Notes: generated by a model not told the origin, from the letters alone. A DNA stretch of 64,000 nt from Paraburkholderia antibiotica (GCF_012927125.1 NZ_JABBFZ010000011.1:124001-188000); one strand, 5' to 3'; shown: positions 16,667 to 25,511, numbered from the stretch's first letter. Translations and numbers: made by a program.

Positions 16667-18175
16667 ATGGCGTTTCAATGCATCGGGATCGTAGGCGGTG
16701 GATCGATGGGAGCCGGCATCGCACAACTGTGTGCGGAAGCCGGCTTCCAGGTGCGACTGTGTGCCGATGACGAGAAAGCGGTTGCGATCGCCCATCAGAT
16801 GCTGGCTCGCAAAGTCGGGAAAGGCAAGATCACGCAGGAGGCGGCGAATGCAGCCGCCGACGCGATCAGGCACGTGGCGTCTCTCAGTGCGCTAACCGGT
16901 TGCGATCTTGTGATCGAAACCCAGCTGGCCGACCGTGAAACCACGCAAGACACGCTGAGCAAACTCGAACGTGTGCTGGCACCTGAGGCCGTGATCGCCC
17001 TGAATACTTCGGCACATCCGGTCAGCGTTCTCGCGCGTCATGTGGAGTACCCGCAGCGTATCGCGGGTCTGCACTTCTTTGAGCCTGCTCCGCTGATGCG
17101 CGTCGTCGAGGTTATTCCCGGTCTGCGCACTGCCCCGGAGCTTGTCCCCCAGCTTTCAGGGTTCGTTACCGGGTTGGGTCATCAGGCCGTTGTTGTCCGC
17201 GACTCGCCGGGTTTCGTGGTCAATCATATCGGACGAGCGTTGCTGACCGAAGGTGCCCGCATCGTTGCGGAGAACATTGCTACGCCTGAGGTCGTCGATG
17301 AGGTCGCAAGAAAACAGTTGGGTCTGAGAATGGGCCCGTTCGAACTGCTCGACCTTATCGGCTTGAATATCAGTCTGCCGGTAATGGAGCAGCTGCATTC
17401 CGATTTCCGTCACGAGCCGCGACTTCGTCCGCCTGCCTTCCTTGCGATCAGAGTCGCGGCCGGCCTTCATGGACGAACGACAGGGAGCAGTTTCTATACC
17501 TCCTCCATTTCCGGTGGTGAGCAATCAGAATCAGCAGCGACGAGTGAGAAGAAATCCTCGCCCGCGTCGAATTCATGGCCCAGCGTATGGATTGATCATT
17601 CGGATTCCGATCTTTATCAGAAGGTCCTGGAATATCTTCAGCCGACCGGTGTAAAGCTGGATCGGTCGGATGTCCCCGATTCCGGCAGCCTGTGCCTGAT
17701 TACCCCAGTCGGTATGGATGCGACCAGCTATATCGTCGCGCATGGCCTCAATCCCCAGCGCACGATTGCTGTCGATGCCGCCAGTGGTTTGGACTCCGTT
17801 GCAGTGCTGATGGCAGCCCCCGGATTGCCGGCCGATGTGAAAGAAACCGCACTGTCCATGTTTGAACTCGCCGGCTCCGCAGTCTGGATTGCCGACAGCC
17901 CAGGTTTCATCGGTCAACGCATGTTGGCGGCTCTGGTGAATCTTGCATGCGATGTCGCTCAACAAAACGTGGCGGCTCCACGTGAGCTCGATCGTCTCGT
18001 CCGAACTGCCCTGGGCTATCCCTATGGTCCGCTCGAATGGGGCGACAGGTTTGGAGCATGCCGCATATTGAATGTACTTCGCGCGCAACTGAAAGATGGA
18101 GATCCACGCGATCGCCCTACCCCGTGGTTGCGTCGGCGCGCTGAACTCGGACTCTCACTTTTCACTCCGGACTAG
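16667..18175 (+). CDS. 3-hydroxyacyl-CoA dehydrogenase (PaaH-like, duplicated)
   Basis: A 502-residue cytoplasmic dehydrogenase that oxidises a 3-hydroxyacyl-CoA to the 3-oxoacyl-CoA with NAD. The Rossmann motif GIVGGGSMGAGIA opens the protein, followed by FFEPAPLMRVVEVIPG and DSPGFVVNHIGRALL at the catalytic-domain junction. A second degenerate Rossmann-like part and a second C-terminal domain (DSPGFIGQRMLAALVNLA, ALGYPYGPLEWGD) follow a Ser/Glu-rich linker near 285-310, as in PaaH-type enzymes of about 500 residues. The linker is richer in Ser than usual. Start at the ATG at 16667, eight bases after the hydratase stop, with GAGGA upstream. Confidence 0.9.
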   Translation: MAFQCIGIVGGGSMGAGIAQLCAEAGFQVRLCADDEKAVAIAHQMLARKVGKGKITQEAANAAADAIRHVASLSALTGCDLVIETQLADRETTQDTLSKLERVLAPEAVIALNTSAHPVSVLARHVEYPQRIAGLHFFEPAPLMRVVEVIPGLRTAPELVPQLSGFVTGLGHQAVVVRDSPGFVVNHIGRALLTEGARIVAENIATPEVVDEVARKQLGLRMGPFELLDLIGLNISLPVMEQLHSDFRHEPRLRPPAFLAIRVAAGLHGRTTGSSFYTSSISGGEQSESAATSEKKSSPASNSWPSVWIDHSDSDLYQKVLEYLQPTGVKLDRSDVPDSGSLCLITPVGMDATSYIVAHGLNPQRTIAVDAASGLDSVAVLMAAPGLPADVKETALSMFELAGSAVWIADSPGFIGQRMLAALVNLACDVAQQNVAAPRELDRLVRTALGYPYGPLEWGDRFGACRILNVLRAQLKDGDPRDRPTPWLRRRAELGLSLFTPD

Positions 18176-18180
18176 ATAGC

Positions 18181-18948
18181 ATGGCGGCTTCTTCTCTTTC
18201 GTTATTCGCTTTATCCGGACTGCCGCATGTGCAAGCTGGAGACGATCTCTGTTCGCTTCTGATGAAATCTCTCGAGCAGAATGAGCTTCGTCTGTGCGAC
18301 GGCGATGTCCTGGTTCTCGCACAGAAGATTGTGTCCAAATCCGAAGGCCGATCCGTTCGGCTGGACAGCGTTAGACCTTCAGAGCAGGCATTCAGATTCG
18401 CGCAGGAGACGGGCAAGGATCCTCGTCTAGTGGAGTTGGTGCTCCAGGAGTCGAAAGAGGTTTTACGGCATCGCCGCGATGTGATGATCGTCGAACACAA
18501 TCTGGGCTTCGTCATGGCCAATGCTGGAATCGACATGTCGAACGTCGAACAGGCGAACGGAGAAGTAGCGCTGCTGCTGCCGGTCGATCCCGACGGCTCC
18601 TGCGCCGCGATCCGTCAAGCGTTGAAGGACCGGCTCGGAGTGGATATCGGTGTGGTCATCAACGATAGCCACGGCCGTGCGTGGCGTACCGGTACGGTGG
18701 GGGTCGCTATTGGTGTTTCCGGGCTTCCCGCGCTGCTGGACCGACGCGGCGCCCCGGATCTGTTCAATCGCCCGCTTCTGATTACCGAAATCGGCCTCGC
18801 GGATGAAATCGCCGCGGCGGCGTCCATTCTCATGGGCGCAGCCGACGAAGGCACACCCGCTGTCGTTGTGCGCGGCGTTCCGGCACCACGCAGAGAGGGC
18901 AATGCGAAGGAGCTTGTGCGCCCTCGCCATATGGATATGTTCCGGTAA
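18181..18948 (+). CDS. cofE: Coenzyme F420-0:L-glutamate ligase
   Basis: A 255-residue enzyme adding gamma-linked glutamates to F420-0 with GTP and divalent metal. Family signatures: LCDGDVLVLAQKIVSKSEGR near residue 40, VMANAGIDMSNVE near 115, LLLPVDPDGSCAAIR and VVINDSHGRAWRTGTVGVAIG near 155-180, the last two forming the metal and GTP site. The length is that of stand-alone CofE; the C-terminal FMN-binding dehydro-F420-0 reductase domain of actinobacterial FbiB is missing. It lies five bases after the hydroxyacyl-CoA dehydrogenase and five bases before cofC, so cofactor synthesis and catabolism are co-transcribed. Confidence 0.95.
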   Translation: MAASSLSLFALSGLPHVQAGDDLCSLLMKSLEQNELRLCDGDVLVLAQKIVSKSEGRSVRLDSVRPSEQAFRFAQETGKDPRLVELVLQESKEVLRHRRDVMIVEHNLGFVMANAGIDMSNVEQANGEVALLLPVDPDGSCAAIRQALKDRLGVDIGVVINDSHGRAWRTGTVGVAIGVSGLPALLDRRGAPDLFNRPLLITEIGLADEIAAAASILMGAADEGTPAVVVRGVPAPRREGNAKELVRPRHMDMFR

Positions 18949-18953
18949 TCGCC

Positions 18954-19628
18954 ATGGTGAACGAGACACCCTGGTTATTGATTCCAATGCGATCGTTCGC
19001 ACAGGGAAAGAGCCGGCTAGCCGACTTTCTGGACGCTCAGGAACGTGTAGCGCTCAATACACTCCTGTTAGACCACATGCTGGCGGTGGCAGATCATTGG
19101 CCAGGACTGGACCGCACGGTGGTTGTCAGTCCCTGTCCCGAGGTTCTCGAGGCTTCACGCAGAACGGGTGCCCGTGTATTGCGACAGCCTTGCCTGCGTG
19201 GCTTGAATGAACGCAGTAGCGAGACGCTCAATATGGCGTTGTCCATCGCGAGGCGGTCCGTCTGGGACTGGGGTGCACGAGACCTGATCATCTCTTCCTG
19301 CGACCTGCCTGCTGTTTGCAGTGAAGATTTCCGCCGACTCCGGGATTACGGCCAAGGGCGCGGGAAATCCATCAGCGCCGTACTCGCCAGCAATCGCGAA
19401 GGACGAGGAACGAATGCGCTGTATCTGCCGGCGGCGCAAGGCAGCTCATCGTTTTCGTTTCGGCAATTTCCCTTCTGCTTTGGCGAAGAAAGCGCACGCA
19501 GGCATGCAGAAGCGGCGAATCGTCTCGGCCTGCCTTTTACACGCGTCGCTATTCCCGGTCTGGCATTCGATATCGATACCCCGGATGATCTTGTCGTCTG
19601 GTCACAAAACGATCCCACTTTCTCATGA
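18954..19628 (+). CDS. cofC: 2-phospholactate/3-phosphoglycerate guanylyltransferase (CofC/FbiD)
   Basis: A 224-residue nucleotidyltransferase that activates a three-carbon phosphoacid with GTP for transfer to Fo by CofD. It shows the family order: LIPMRSFAQGKSRLADFL (nucleotide loop), SSCDLPAVCSEDF (metal-binding Asp), GRGTNALYLP, FCFGEESARRHAEAA and FDIDTPDDL. The acid used differs between lineages (2-phospholactate in archaea, phosphoenolpyruvate in mycobacteria, 3-phosphoglycerate in Paraburkholderia rhizoxinica), and the specificity here cannot be read with certainty. By relationship, 3-phosphoglycerate is the leading guess. Its 3' end overlaps the thioesterase start by four bases (ATGA). 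Confidence 0.92.
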   Translation: MVNETPWLLIPMRSFAQGKSRLADFLDAQERVALNTLLLDHMLAVADHWPGLDRTVVVSPCPEVLEASRRTGARVLRQPCLRGLNERSSETLNMALSIARRSVWDWGARDLIISSCDLPAVCSEDFRRLRDYGQGRGKSISAVLASNREGRGTNALYLPAAQGSSSFSFRQFPFCFGEESARRHAEAANRLGLPFTRVAIPGLAFDIDTPDDLVVWSQNDPTFS

Positions 19629-20056
19629 CCGATCTCAACCACCCTTTCACCGCTCCGCCCGATTTCGAACTGGTTCAACGCGGGGGCGCTTTCTTTGCCC
19701 ACCTGGCGCCGGTGTATAAGCGCGTAGATGGCGATACGATTGTGCTGGGGCTTACCATTGGTCCACAACATGCGAATGCGCATGGCAACGCTCACGGCGG
19801 CATGCTGATGACGCTAGCGGATGGGGCACTGCACGATACGGTGATCAGGACGCTCGATCCGGCTACCACACAGATCGTCACCGTCAACATGTCGAGTGAC
19901 TTCCTGTCGGCAGCACGCACCGGAGATTGGCTCGAAGCACACACGGAAGTCCATCGCCAGGGACGGACATTGAGTTTTGCGGAGTGTCTGCTGAAGGTTG
20001 GGGATCGACGCGTACTTCGCGCAAGCGCGACGTTTGCTCACGTCGCCAAGCGCTGA
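19625..20056 (+). CDS. PaaI-family hotdog thioesterase
   Basis: A 143-residue single-hotdog thioesterase. The core pattern NAHGNAHGGMLMTLADGAL contains the HGG turn and the Asp used in PaaI/YdiI-type enzymes, and VTVNMSSDFLSAARTGDWLEAHTEV follows, as in the 4HBT family. Such enzymes hydrolyse acyl-CoAs that would otherwise trap CoA. Translational coupling to cofC (ATGA overlap) and its place as the last gene of the operon suggest it rescues CoA from dead-end intermediates of this pathway, or releases its product. The exact substrate is unknown. Confidence 0.88.
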   Translation: MTDLNHPFTAPPDFELVQRGGAFFAHLAPVYKRVDGDTIVLGLTIGPQHANAHGNAHGGMLMTLADGALHDTVIRTLDPATTQIVTVNMSSDFLSAARTGDWLEAHTEVHRQGRTLSFAECLLKVGDRRVLRASATFAHVAKR

Positions 20057-20063
20057 CTTGTCA

Positions 20064-20092
20064 GAGTGGGACTCGCTGGTTAAGCCCCACTC
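20064..20092. terminator. Possible terminator hairpin between convergent genes
   Basis: GAGTGGG (20064-20070) pairs with CCCACTC (20086-20092) around a 15-base loop, exactly between the thioesterase stop and the gntR stop. There is no U-tract on either side, so function as an intrinsic terminator is uncertain. Confidence 0.35.
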
Positions 20093-20097
20093 CGCAA

Positions 20098-20853
20098 TCA
20101 ATCGAAGTCGCTACCGGCAAATCGCGATGTACTCAGGATACGGCTCAATCGCTGCTGGAATGCTGTGGCAATCGAGGCACGGGCAACGGATTCCGCCGCG
20201 TCAGGATCGCGCTTCTCCAGCGCTTCAATCAACTGTGTATGCTGTTTTGTCCACTCTTCCGCGGTGTTGGGCAAGTCCAGCGTTGATTGACCGAGCAGGA
20301 GCATCGCTTCGTGAATCGTGCGAAGCATGCGCAACAGATATCGATTGTGCGCGCAGCGATAGAGCGTGCCGTGAAACAGCTTGTTGTTTTCTGCCAGATC
20401 CTCGGGATCCGTCAATTGGGAATGGCGTTCGAGAATCTTTCGCAGTATGGCCAGTTCTACTTCCGATGCATGTTGAGCCGCATGCCGTGCCGCCGTACCT
20501 TCCAGAATCTCGCGCATGGCAAAGAGTTCGCCAATCGCCCGCTGATCGAGCTCGGCCACGATCAATCCGCGCGAACCGTCACTGCGGACCAGGCCTTGCT
20601 GTTCCATACGAGCCAAGGCTTCGCGAACCGGGGTGCGGCTCAGTCCGACCTGAGCGGCAAGATCCGTTTCGCGCAGACGTGTGCCACCAGGAAGATCTCC
20701 ACGCTCGATTGCGCGAATCAGTATGTTGTAAGCGCGTTCCCCACTCGGCAGATCGGACATCTCATCCTCACCGACCGCCAGTGAAGAGACGGCTTCACTG
20801 CCCGCTGCTTTAGGGCGTTTGCGCGTCACGGGTTTTCGATTGCTGCTCGTCAT
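20098..20853 (-). CDS. GntR/FCD-family transcriptional regulator of the F420 island
   Basis: About 251 residues from the ATG at 20853. After a basic tail comes a winged helix (ERAYNILIRAIERGDLPGGTRL; AAQVGLSRTPVREALARMEQ; GLVRSDGSRGLIVAELD), then a helical FCD ligand domain (ELFAMREILEGTAARHAA, NNKLFHGTLYRCAHNRYL, EHTQLIEALEKRD-like end), in which Asp/His residues commonly hold a metal and a carboxylate ligand. It sits centrally and transcribes away from the dehydrogenase operon. Four TGTATAC palindromes, one within its own promoter, are its likely operators, so it should repress itself and the three catabolic units until an organic-acid or acyl-CoA effector binds. A longer frame to 21027 is less likely. 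Confidence 0.9.
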   Translation of the reverse strand: MTSSNRKPVTRKRPKAAGSEAVSSLAVGEDEMSDLPSGERAYNILIRAIERGDLPGGTRLRETDLAAQVGLSRTPVREALARMEQQGLVRSDGSRGLIVAELDQRAIGELFAMREILEGTAARHAAQHASEVELAILRKILERHSQLTDPEDLAENNKLFHGTLYRCAHNRYLLRMLRTIHEAMLLLGQSTLDLPNTAEEWTKQHTQLIEALEKRDPDAAESVARASIATAFQQRLSRILSTSRFAGSDFD

Positions 20854-21056
20854 GATGAAAAAGTGCTTATGTATTTTGTAAGACAGCCCACTGGCTCGCG
20901 GCGCCAGGACTAACCGTCGCCGGCTCAACGAAGAGGCCGCATTCCCGGATCCAATCCTTTCGTACCGCTTAATTGGGTTTCGATCCTGCCTATCGTGCGT
21001 ATGGTAACAGGATGTTCCGGATTGCACGGAGGGTCAATGTTCAAGAAACTGCGTTG

Positions 21057-21085
21057 ATTATATTGTATACATAAATTAACAATAA
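21057..21085 (-). promoter_or_regulatory. gntR promoter with TGTATAC operator in the spacer
   Basis: On the minus strand a perfect TATAAT (21062-21057) lies 17 bases from TTATTG (21085-21080). The palindrome TTGTATACA (core 21065-21070) sits in the spacer, an arrangement typical of autorepression. Confidence 0.6.
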
Positions 21086-21094
21086 CGAATCATG

Positions 21095-21124
21095 TTGATC
21101 GTGTGTTCTCGCATGTATACACTT
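21095..21124 (+). promoter_or_regulatory. Promoter with TGTATAC operator, aldehyde dehydrogenase operon
   Basis: TTGATC (21095-21100) and TACACT (21118-21123) are 17 bases apart. The palindrome ATGTATACACT (core 21115-21120) overlaps the -10 box in the same register as at 10605, which argues for the same repressor acting on both promoters. Confidence 0.65.
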
Positions 21125-21164
21125 GGGTGCAGTTATGTTCATCATGGAATGGAGACCGTACCCC

Positions 21165-22604
21165 GTGACGTATAAAATCCCCCAACAGATAGAGTCCTTC
21201 CTGTGCGGCGAATGGCAAGCCGGTGCGGGCGCCGGATACCGACTGCAAGACAAGTTCTCGACCTCTGACGTAGCCATCATCAAGGCTGCTGACAAAGCGC
21301 AGGTTCAGGCTGCAGTCGCCCATGCAGGCGTAGCCCGCAAGTCCGTACCAGGTCCGCATGCCCGCGGTGAAATTCTCGAGCGCGCAGCAAAGGCTGTGGA
21401 AGCCCGTCGCGCGGTATTCGCAACGGTCCTGTGTATCGAGGCTGGATTCACGGACGTCGATGCACAGAACGAGATTACCCGTTGCGTGCAGACGCTTCAG
21501 CTGTGCGCGGAAGAAGCACGCCGTTTTTGCGGCGAGATGATCCCTCTCGAAGGTGCTCCGGGTCAGGCGGGTCGGCTGGCCTTCACGCTTCGCCGTCCGC
21601 TGGGTACCGTTGTCGCCATCACTCCGTTCAATTCGCCGCTGAATACGGTTGCGCACAAGGTTGGCCCCGCGTTCGCTGCCGGCAATGCGGTGATCCTCAA
21701 GCCTTCACGGCTTACCCCATTCAGCTCCAACGTACTTGTTGAAGCGCTGCTCGAAGCCGGTATGCCCAAGGGTATGATCGCGCTCCTGCACGGCGGCGCC
21801 GACGTCGCGAACTGGCTCCTGGACGAGCGCGATACGCACTTCGTGGCCTTCACGGGATCGACTGACGTTGGCCGCAGCATTCAGGGCCGTCTGGGTCTTC
21901 GCCGATCGCAAATGGAACTGGGCAGCATCGCTCACGTCGTTATCGATGAAAGTGCGGATGTGGTGCGTGCAGTGCCGCGCATTGTGGGCGCCGGCTTCCG
22001 CAAGGCCGGTCAAGTCTGCACGTCCACGCAAATCCTGCTGGTGCACCGGAGCCGCGTTGAAGAAGTCACGAAGCTGATGAGCCAACAGGTCAAGGCTTTG
22101 GGCTTCGGCGACCCCACATCCCAGCATACGATCGTCGGGCCGATGATTAGCGAAGGCGAAGCCCGGCGGGTCCAGGCATGGATCGAAGAGGCGGTTTCGC
22201 AGGGCGCGCAGGCGATCGTTAGGGGTGAGCGCAAACGCAGCGTGGTGGCGCCCACGATTCTGGTCGATACGACGCCGGAAATGAAAGTCCGCTCGCAGGA
22301 GGTTTTCGGTCCCGTGTTGTCCATTGTCCCTTTCGACAGCTTTGACGATGCGCTGGAACAGGTCAACCGGACGCCTTATGGGCTCGCCGCGGGCGTGTTC
22401 ACGAACTCGCTGGAAAACGGTTTCAAGGCCGCGCGCCTGCTCGAGGTTGGTTCGGTTCATATCAACGAAGCCTCGTCCTCGCGTGCGGACGTCATGCCGT
22501 TCGGCGGCTGCAAGGACAGTGGCTTCGGCAAGGAAGGTCCCGCCGCCGCGGTGCGTGAAATGAGCGAAGAGCGATTGATTACGATCGCCAACGCCACGGC
22601 CTGA
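21165..22604 (+). CDS. NAD(P)-dependent aldehyde dehydrogenase
   Basis: About 479 residues from the GTG at 21165, which has GGAG ten bases upstream; an ATG at 21144 or the first ATG at 21123 are alternatives but crowd the promoter. Motifs: VVAITPFNSPLNTVAHKVG (fold signature), FVAFTGSTDVGRSI (nucleotide loop), MELGSIAHVV (general-base Glu), GQVCTSTQILL (nucleophile Cys) and EVFGPVLSIVPF. It oxidises an aldehyde to an acid (or acyl-CoA). In this island the aldehyde may come from retro-aldol cleavage by the thiolase/DUF35 pair or from the alcohol dehydrogenase encoded ten bases downstream. First gene of a two-gene operon divergent from gntR. Confidence 0.92.
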   Translation: MTYKIPQQIESFLCGEWQAGAGAGYRLQDKFSTSDVAIIKAADKAQVQAAVAHAGVARKSVPGPHARGEILERAAKAVEARRAVFATVLCIEAGFTDVDAQNEITRCVQTLQLCAEEARRFCGEMIPLEGAPGQAGRLAFTLRRPLGTVVAITPFNSPLNTVAHKVGPAFAAGNAVILKPSRLTPFSSNVLVEALLEAGMPKGMIALLHGGADVANWLLDERDTHFVAFTGSTDVGRSIQGRLGLRRSQMELGSIAHVVIDESADVVRAVPRIVGAGFRKAGQVCTSTQILLVHRSRVEEVTKLMSQQVKALGFGDPTSQHTIVGPMISEGEARRVQAWIEEAVSQGAQAIVRGERKRSVVAPTILVDTTPEMKVRSQEVFGPVLSIVPFDSFDDALEQVNRTPYGLAAGVFTNSLENGFKAARLLEVGSVHINEASSSRADVMPFGGCKDSGFGKEGPAAAVREMSEERLITIANATA

Positions 22605-22614
22605 AGGAGGACTT

Positions 22615-23772
22615 ATGAACGTCCCTTCCCTATACGCCTGTCCTACCAAGATCTACATGGGTAGAAACGCCCTCGGCAAGATCGAGGACGCGATCCAGGA
22701 ATTCGCATGCGACCGCCTGTTCATCGCCATCGATGACGCGTTGCTGAAGAGCGCACTGTTCGAACGCATCACCACGCTGCTGAACAGCAAAGGCATTGCG
22801 TTCGAAGTCTTCTCCGGTATCGAGCCTGATCCGAGTGCCAACACGGTTGCCCGTGCATTCGACGTCGCGCAGAAGCTCGACGCGCAAGCTGTGCTGGCCA
22901 TTGGCGGCGGCTCCACGATGGACGTGGCGAAGGCCGTTGCCATTCTCGCAACCAACGGCGGCCGTATTCACGACTACGAGGGCATCGACAAATTCAAACG
23001 TCGTCCGTTGCCCCGTATTGCGATTCCGACGACCGCGGGGACCGGCTCCGAAGTCTCCGGTTCGTGCGTCATCACCGATACCGAACAGAATCGCAAGATG
23101 TCGATTCGTCATGCTCTGTTCAACCCGGCGGACATTGCGATTCTCGACCCGCTAGCCGTTTCCACGGTGCCCGCGCACGTCGCTGCGCATTCGGGTATCG
23201 ATGCGTTCGTCCACGCGTTCGAAAGCTATATCTCGCTGCAGGCCAACCCGATCACCGACGCGCTGAATCTGTACGCTATCGAATTGCTGTCACGCAATCT
23301 GCGTCCATTCGTGGCTCAGCGTACCAACGAAGATGCGGCGCTGGCGATGCTATGCGGCTCCACGCTGGCCGGCATGACATTCGGTATCACGGGCCTCGGC
23401 AACGTGCACTGTATGGCTCGTTTTGTCGGCACGGAGTTGCATCTGTCGCACGGTCTCTCGAACGCACTGTGCCTGCCCACGGTCGCGGAGTTTAATCTCG
23501 CGGCCTCGCCTGCGCGTTTTGCCCGCATCGCTCTGGCCATGGGGTGCAACGTGCAGGGCCGCACCGAACTGGAAGCCGCACGGGATGCCGTGCAGGCGAT
23601 TCGCGACTTGTGCATGGACCTGGGAATCCCCCCAACCCTTCGCGAAGTGGGGGCCAAAGAGGAGATGCTGGAACCGCTGGCACGACTGGCGGCGGATGCT
23701 GGCTACAATCGCTGGAACCCGCGTCATACGACGTTCAACGATTTCCTTCGTCTGTTCAGGCAAGCTTACTGA
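22615..23772 (+). CDS. Iron-containing (group III) alcohol dehydrogenase
   Basis: A 385-residue cytoplasmic dehydrogenase. The nucleotide motif AIGGGSTMDVAKA and TTAGTGSEVSGSCVIT are characteristic, and metal ligands are expected from Asp and His in HSGIDAFVHAFE and His in GNVHCMARFVG and LHLSHGLSNAL. These enzymes interconvert alcohols and aldehydes or act on hydroxy acids with NAD(P). The ATG has a strong AGGAGGACTT site. Together with the aldehyde dehydrogenase it probably handles an alcohol or aldehyde fragment from the island's substrate. It ends before a bidirectional terminator. Confidence 0.92.
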   Translation: MNVPSLYACPTKIYMGRNALGKIEDAIQEFACDRLFIAIDDALLKSALFERITTLLNSKGIAFEVFSGIEPDPSANTVARAFDVAQKLDAQAVLAIGGGSTMDVAKAVAILATNGGRIHDYEGIDKFKRRPLPRIAIPTTAGTGSEVSGSCVITDTEQNRKMSIRHALFNPADIAILDPLAVSTVPAHVAAHSGIDAFVHAFESYISLQANPITDALNLYAIELLSRNLRPFVAQRTNEDAALAMLCGSTLAGMTFGITGLGNVHCMARFVGTELHLSHGLSNALCLPTVAEFNLAASPARFARIALAMGCNVQGRTELEAARDAVQAIRDLCMDLGIPPTLREVGAKEEMLEPLARLAADAGYNRWNPRHTTFNDFLRLFRQAY

Positions 23773-23822
23773 TGCGTCTGCTGGAGACTTGAAGGCGCAA
23801 TACTGAAGCCCCGAAACAAAAC

Positions 23823-23852
23823 GGCCTGTACAACCGATAGGGTGTACAGGCC
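23823..23852. terminator. Bidirectional Rho-independent terminator
   Basis: GGCCTGTACA (23823-23832) and TGTACAGGCC (23843-23852) form a perfect 10-bp stem. On the plus strand ATTCTTATT follows and on the minus strand GTTTTGTTTC, so it can stop both the alcohol dehydrogenase transcript and the fbiC-npdG-cofD transcript. Confidence 0.8.
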
Positions 23853-23874
23853 ATTCTTATTGGCTACCGCATTA

Positions 23875-24810
23875 CTATGACTGTCGCGTGAGATCGACCG
23901 CTGCTCTGGCAACCGCTATCTGTCGTTCGGCGTTTGACATCAGTATGGGCATCACGTGCGCCTTGATCCCCAGGTCTTCGATTTCCGGCTGCAGTGCCGC
24001 ATCGCGCTCATCGATAATCAGCACGTCAATCAAGCCCTGGTAATGACGGGCGATCTCGACAGAGGTGGCCGGCAACCCTCGCTCAACCATCATCTTCCCT
24101 AGCGGCCCCTTGACCGATGCGCCACCGATGATAGGCGACACCGCAACGGACTTGACCTTGCGATGTCGAATCGTCGTATCCACGTCTCGCAGCGCGCAAA
24201 TGGGGCTGATACTCAACCACGGGTTCGACGGGCAGAAAATAATGCCCGACAGATCCGGCGCCTTCAGCGCGCCAGCAAAGACAGGGCTCGGGCACGCGGT
24301 CTGAATGCCGTCCAGCCGAAGACCGTTGAACTTCGGTACGCAACGATGACGAACGAAGTAGTCCTGAAAGGCGAGTTCGCCAACGTCGGTTTGCACATAG
24401 GTTCGCACGCGGTGATCGCTCATGGGGACAACTCGATGTTTAACCCCTAGCGCCGCGTATAGCTCCGCGGTGACTTCCGAGAGTGTCGCCCCCGATCGCA
24501 ACCGCGAAGTCCGCTGAAGGTGCGTGGCCAGATCCAGATCGCCGAGCTGGAACCAGGTCTCGCCGCCCAGTTCGGCCAGCGCGTTCAGGCACCGTCGACT
24601 ATCGCCGGCAACGCCCCACCCTTGCACGTTATCGTGCCTGCCCGACATCGTGTACATCACGCTGTCGAGGTCTGGACTGATCGATAACCCCAGATGCTCG
24701 AAATCATCGCCCGTATTGACTACGACGGTCAGTCCCGATGGCTCGACCACGCTGGCCAGACCGACTGCAAGCCTCGCGCCCCCTACGCCACCAGCCAGGG
24801 CCAATATCAT
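23875..24810 (-). CDS. cofD: 2-phospho-L-lactate transferase (CofD/FbiA)
   Basis: A 311-residue enzyme joining the activated phosphoacid made by CofC to Fo, giving F420-0 or an analogue. The N-terminus ILALAGGVGGARLAVGL is the family's nucleotide-binding start, followed by VVNTGDDFEHLGLSISPDLD (metal and Fo site), WFQLGDLDLATHLQRT, MSDHRVRTYV and IIFCPSNPWLSISPI. Length matches archaeal CofD and mycobacterial FbiA. It is the last gene of the fbiC-npdG-cofD operon, 11 bases after npdG, and is followed by the shared terminator. Confidence 0.95.
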   Translation of the reverse strand: MILALAGGVGGARLAVGLASVVEPSGLTVVVNTGDDFEHLGLSISPDLDSVMYTMSGRHDNVQGWGVAGDSRRCLNALAELGGETWFQLGDLDLATHLQRTSRLRSGATLSEVTAELYAALGVKHRVVPMSDHRVRTYVQTDVGELAFQDYFVRHRCVPKFNGLRLDGIQTACPSPVFAGALKAPDLSGIIFCPSNPWLSISPICALRDVDTTIRHRKVKSVAVSPIIGGASVKGPLGKMMVERGLPATSVEIARHYQGLIDVLIIDERDAALQPEIEDLGIKAHVMPILMSNAERQIAVARAAVDLTRQS

Positions 24811-24821
24811 ATAAGGATTCC

Positions 24822-25511
24822 TTATTCAGGCAGGCCCGTGATGCGAAGTCCGGCACCCGGGATCTTGTACGCCATGTTGATCGAGATCAGGATCGACGTC
24901 AGCGCTTCAGCCGCGGCCGAATTGCAGATCGGACCGGCATGAATGCCACGCAACCCCAGGTCCTTGATCAGACCGATAACCCGGGTGCGGGCTTCCACAT
25001 CGTTTCCGCAAACGAGAACGTCGCAATCAAGCTCGTGTTCCAGATCCTTCAGGTGATGCGCCGACACGTTCTGGAATGCGGACACAACGCGTACGCCATC
25101 GCCCAGAAGATCCTGAATCGCGGCGACGGCCGAGCCCGCGGCCGGCAACTGCACGCGGTTGACTTTCGGCGGCATCAACGGCACCGTGGCATCGATCAGG
25201 ATTTTGCCGTCGAGGCAATCGCGGACTTCTTCGACCGTTGCCGTTTGCGCCGTATAGGGCACCGTCAGCACGACCGTGTCGGCAGCAATCGCGGCCTCGC
25301 GATTGGACGCCCACTCGATGGCCTCGCGGCCAAGCGCGGCGTTGAGCTCGGCGACTCTAGCCACCGCCCGATCCGGACTACGTGAGCCCAGAATCACACG
25401 ATGCCCGGCACGCGCCCAGCGCAAGGCCAGACCGCTGCCTTCCGCACCCGTGCCGCCCAGTACGGCGATAGTGATTTTTTCGTTAGAAACGTTCGAAGAC
25501 AGCTGAGTCAT
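24822..25511 (-). CDS. npdG: NADPH:F420 oxidoreductase (Fno/NpdG family)
   Basis: A 229-residue Rossmann protein exchanging hydride between NADPH and F420. Signatures: IAVLGGTGAEGSGLALRWARAGHRVILGSR-type opening (GxGxxG with a following SRSPDR that selects NADPH), VVLTVPYTAQ, ILIDATVPLMPP, VVSAFQNVSAHHL, VLVCGNDVEAR and the conserved C-terminal ISINMAYKIPGAGLRITGL. It is close to NpdG of picrate-degrading actinobacteria and archaeal Fno. The start codon overlaps the fbiC stop by one base (TAATG), so the two are translationally coupled. No F420-dependent glucose-6-phosphate dehydrogenase is in the window, so this protein is the probable source of F420H2, or its sink. Confidence 0.93.
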   Translation of the reverse strand: MTQLSSNVSNEKITIAVLGGTGAEGSGLALRWARAGHRVILGSRSPDRAVARVAELNAALGREAIEWASNREAAIAADTVVLTVPYTAQTATVEEVRDCLDGKILIDATVPLMPPKVNRVQLPAAGSAVAAIQDLLGDGVRVVSAFQNVSAHHLKDLEHELDCDVLVCGNDVEARTRVIGLIKDLGLRGIHAGPICNSAAAEALTSILISINMAYKIPGAGLRITGLPE

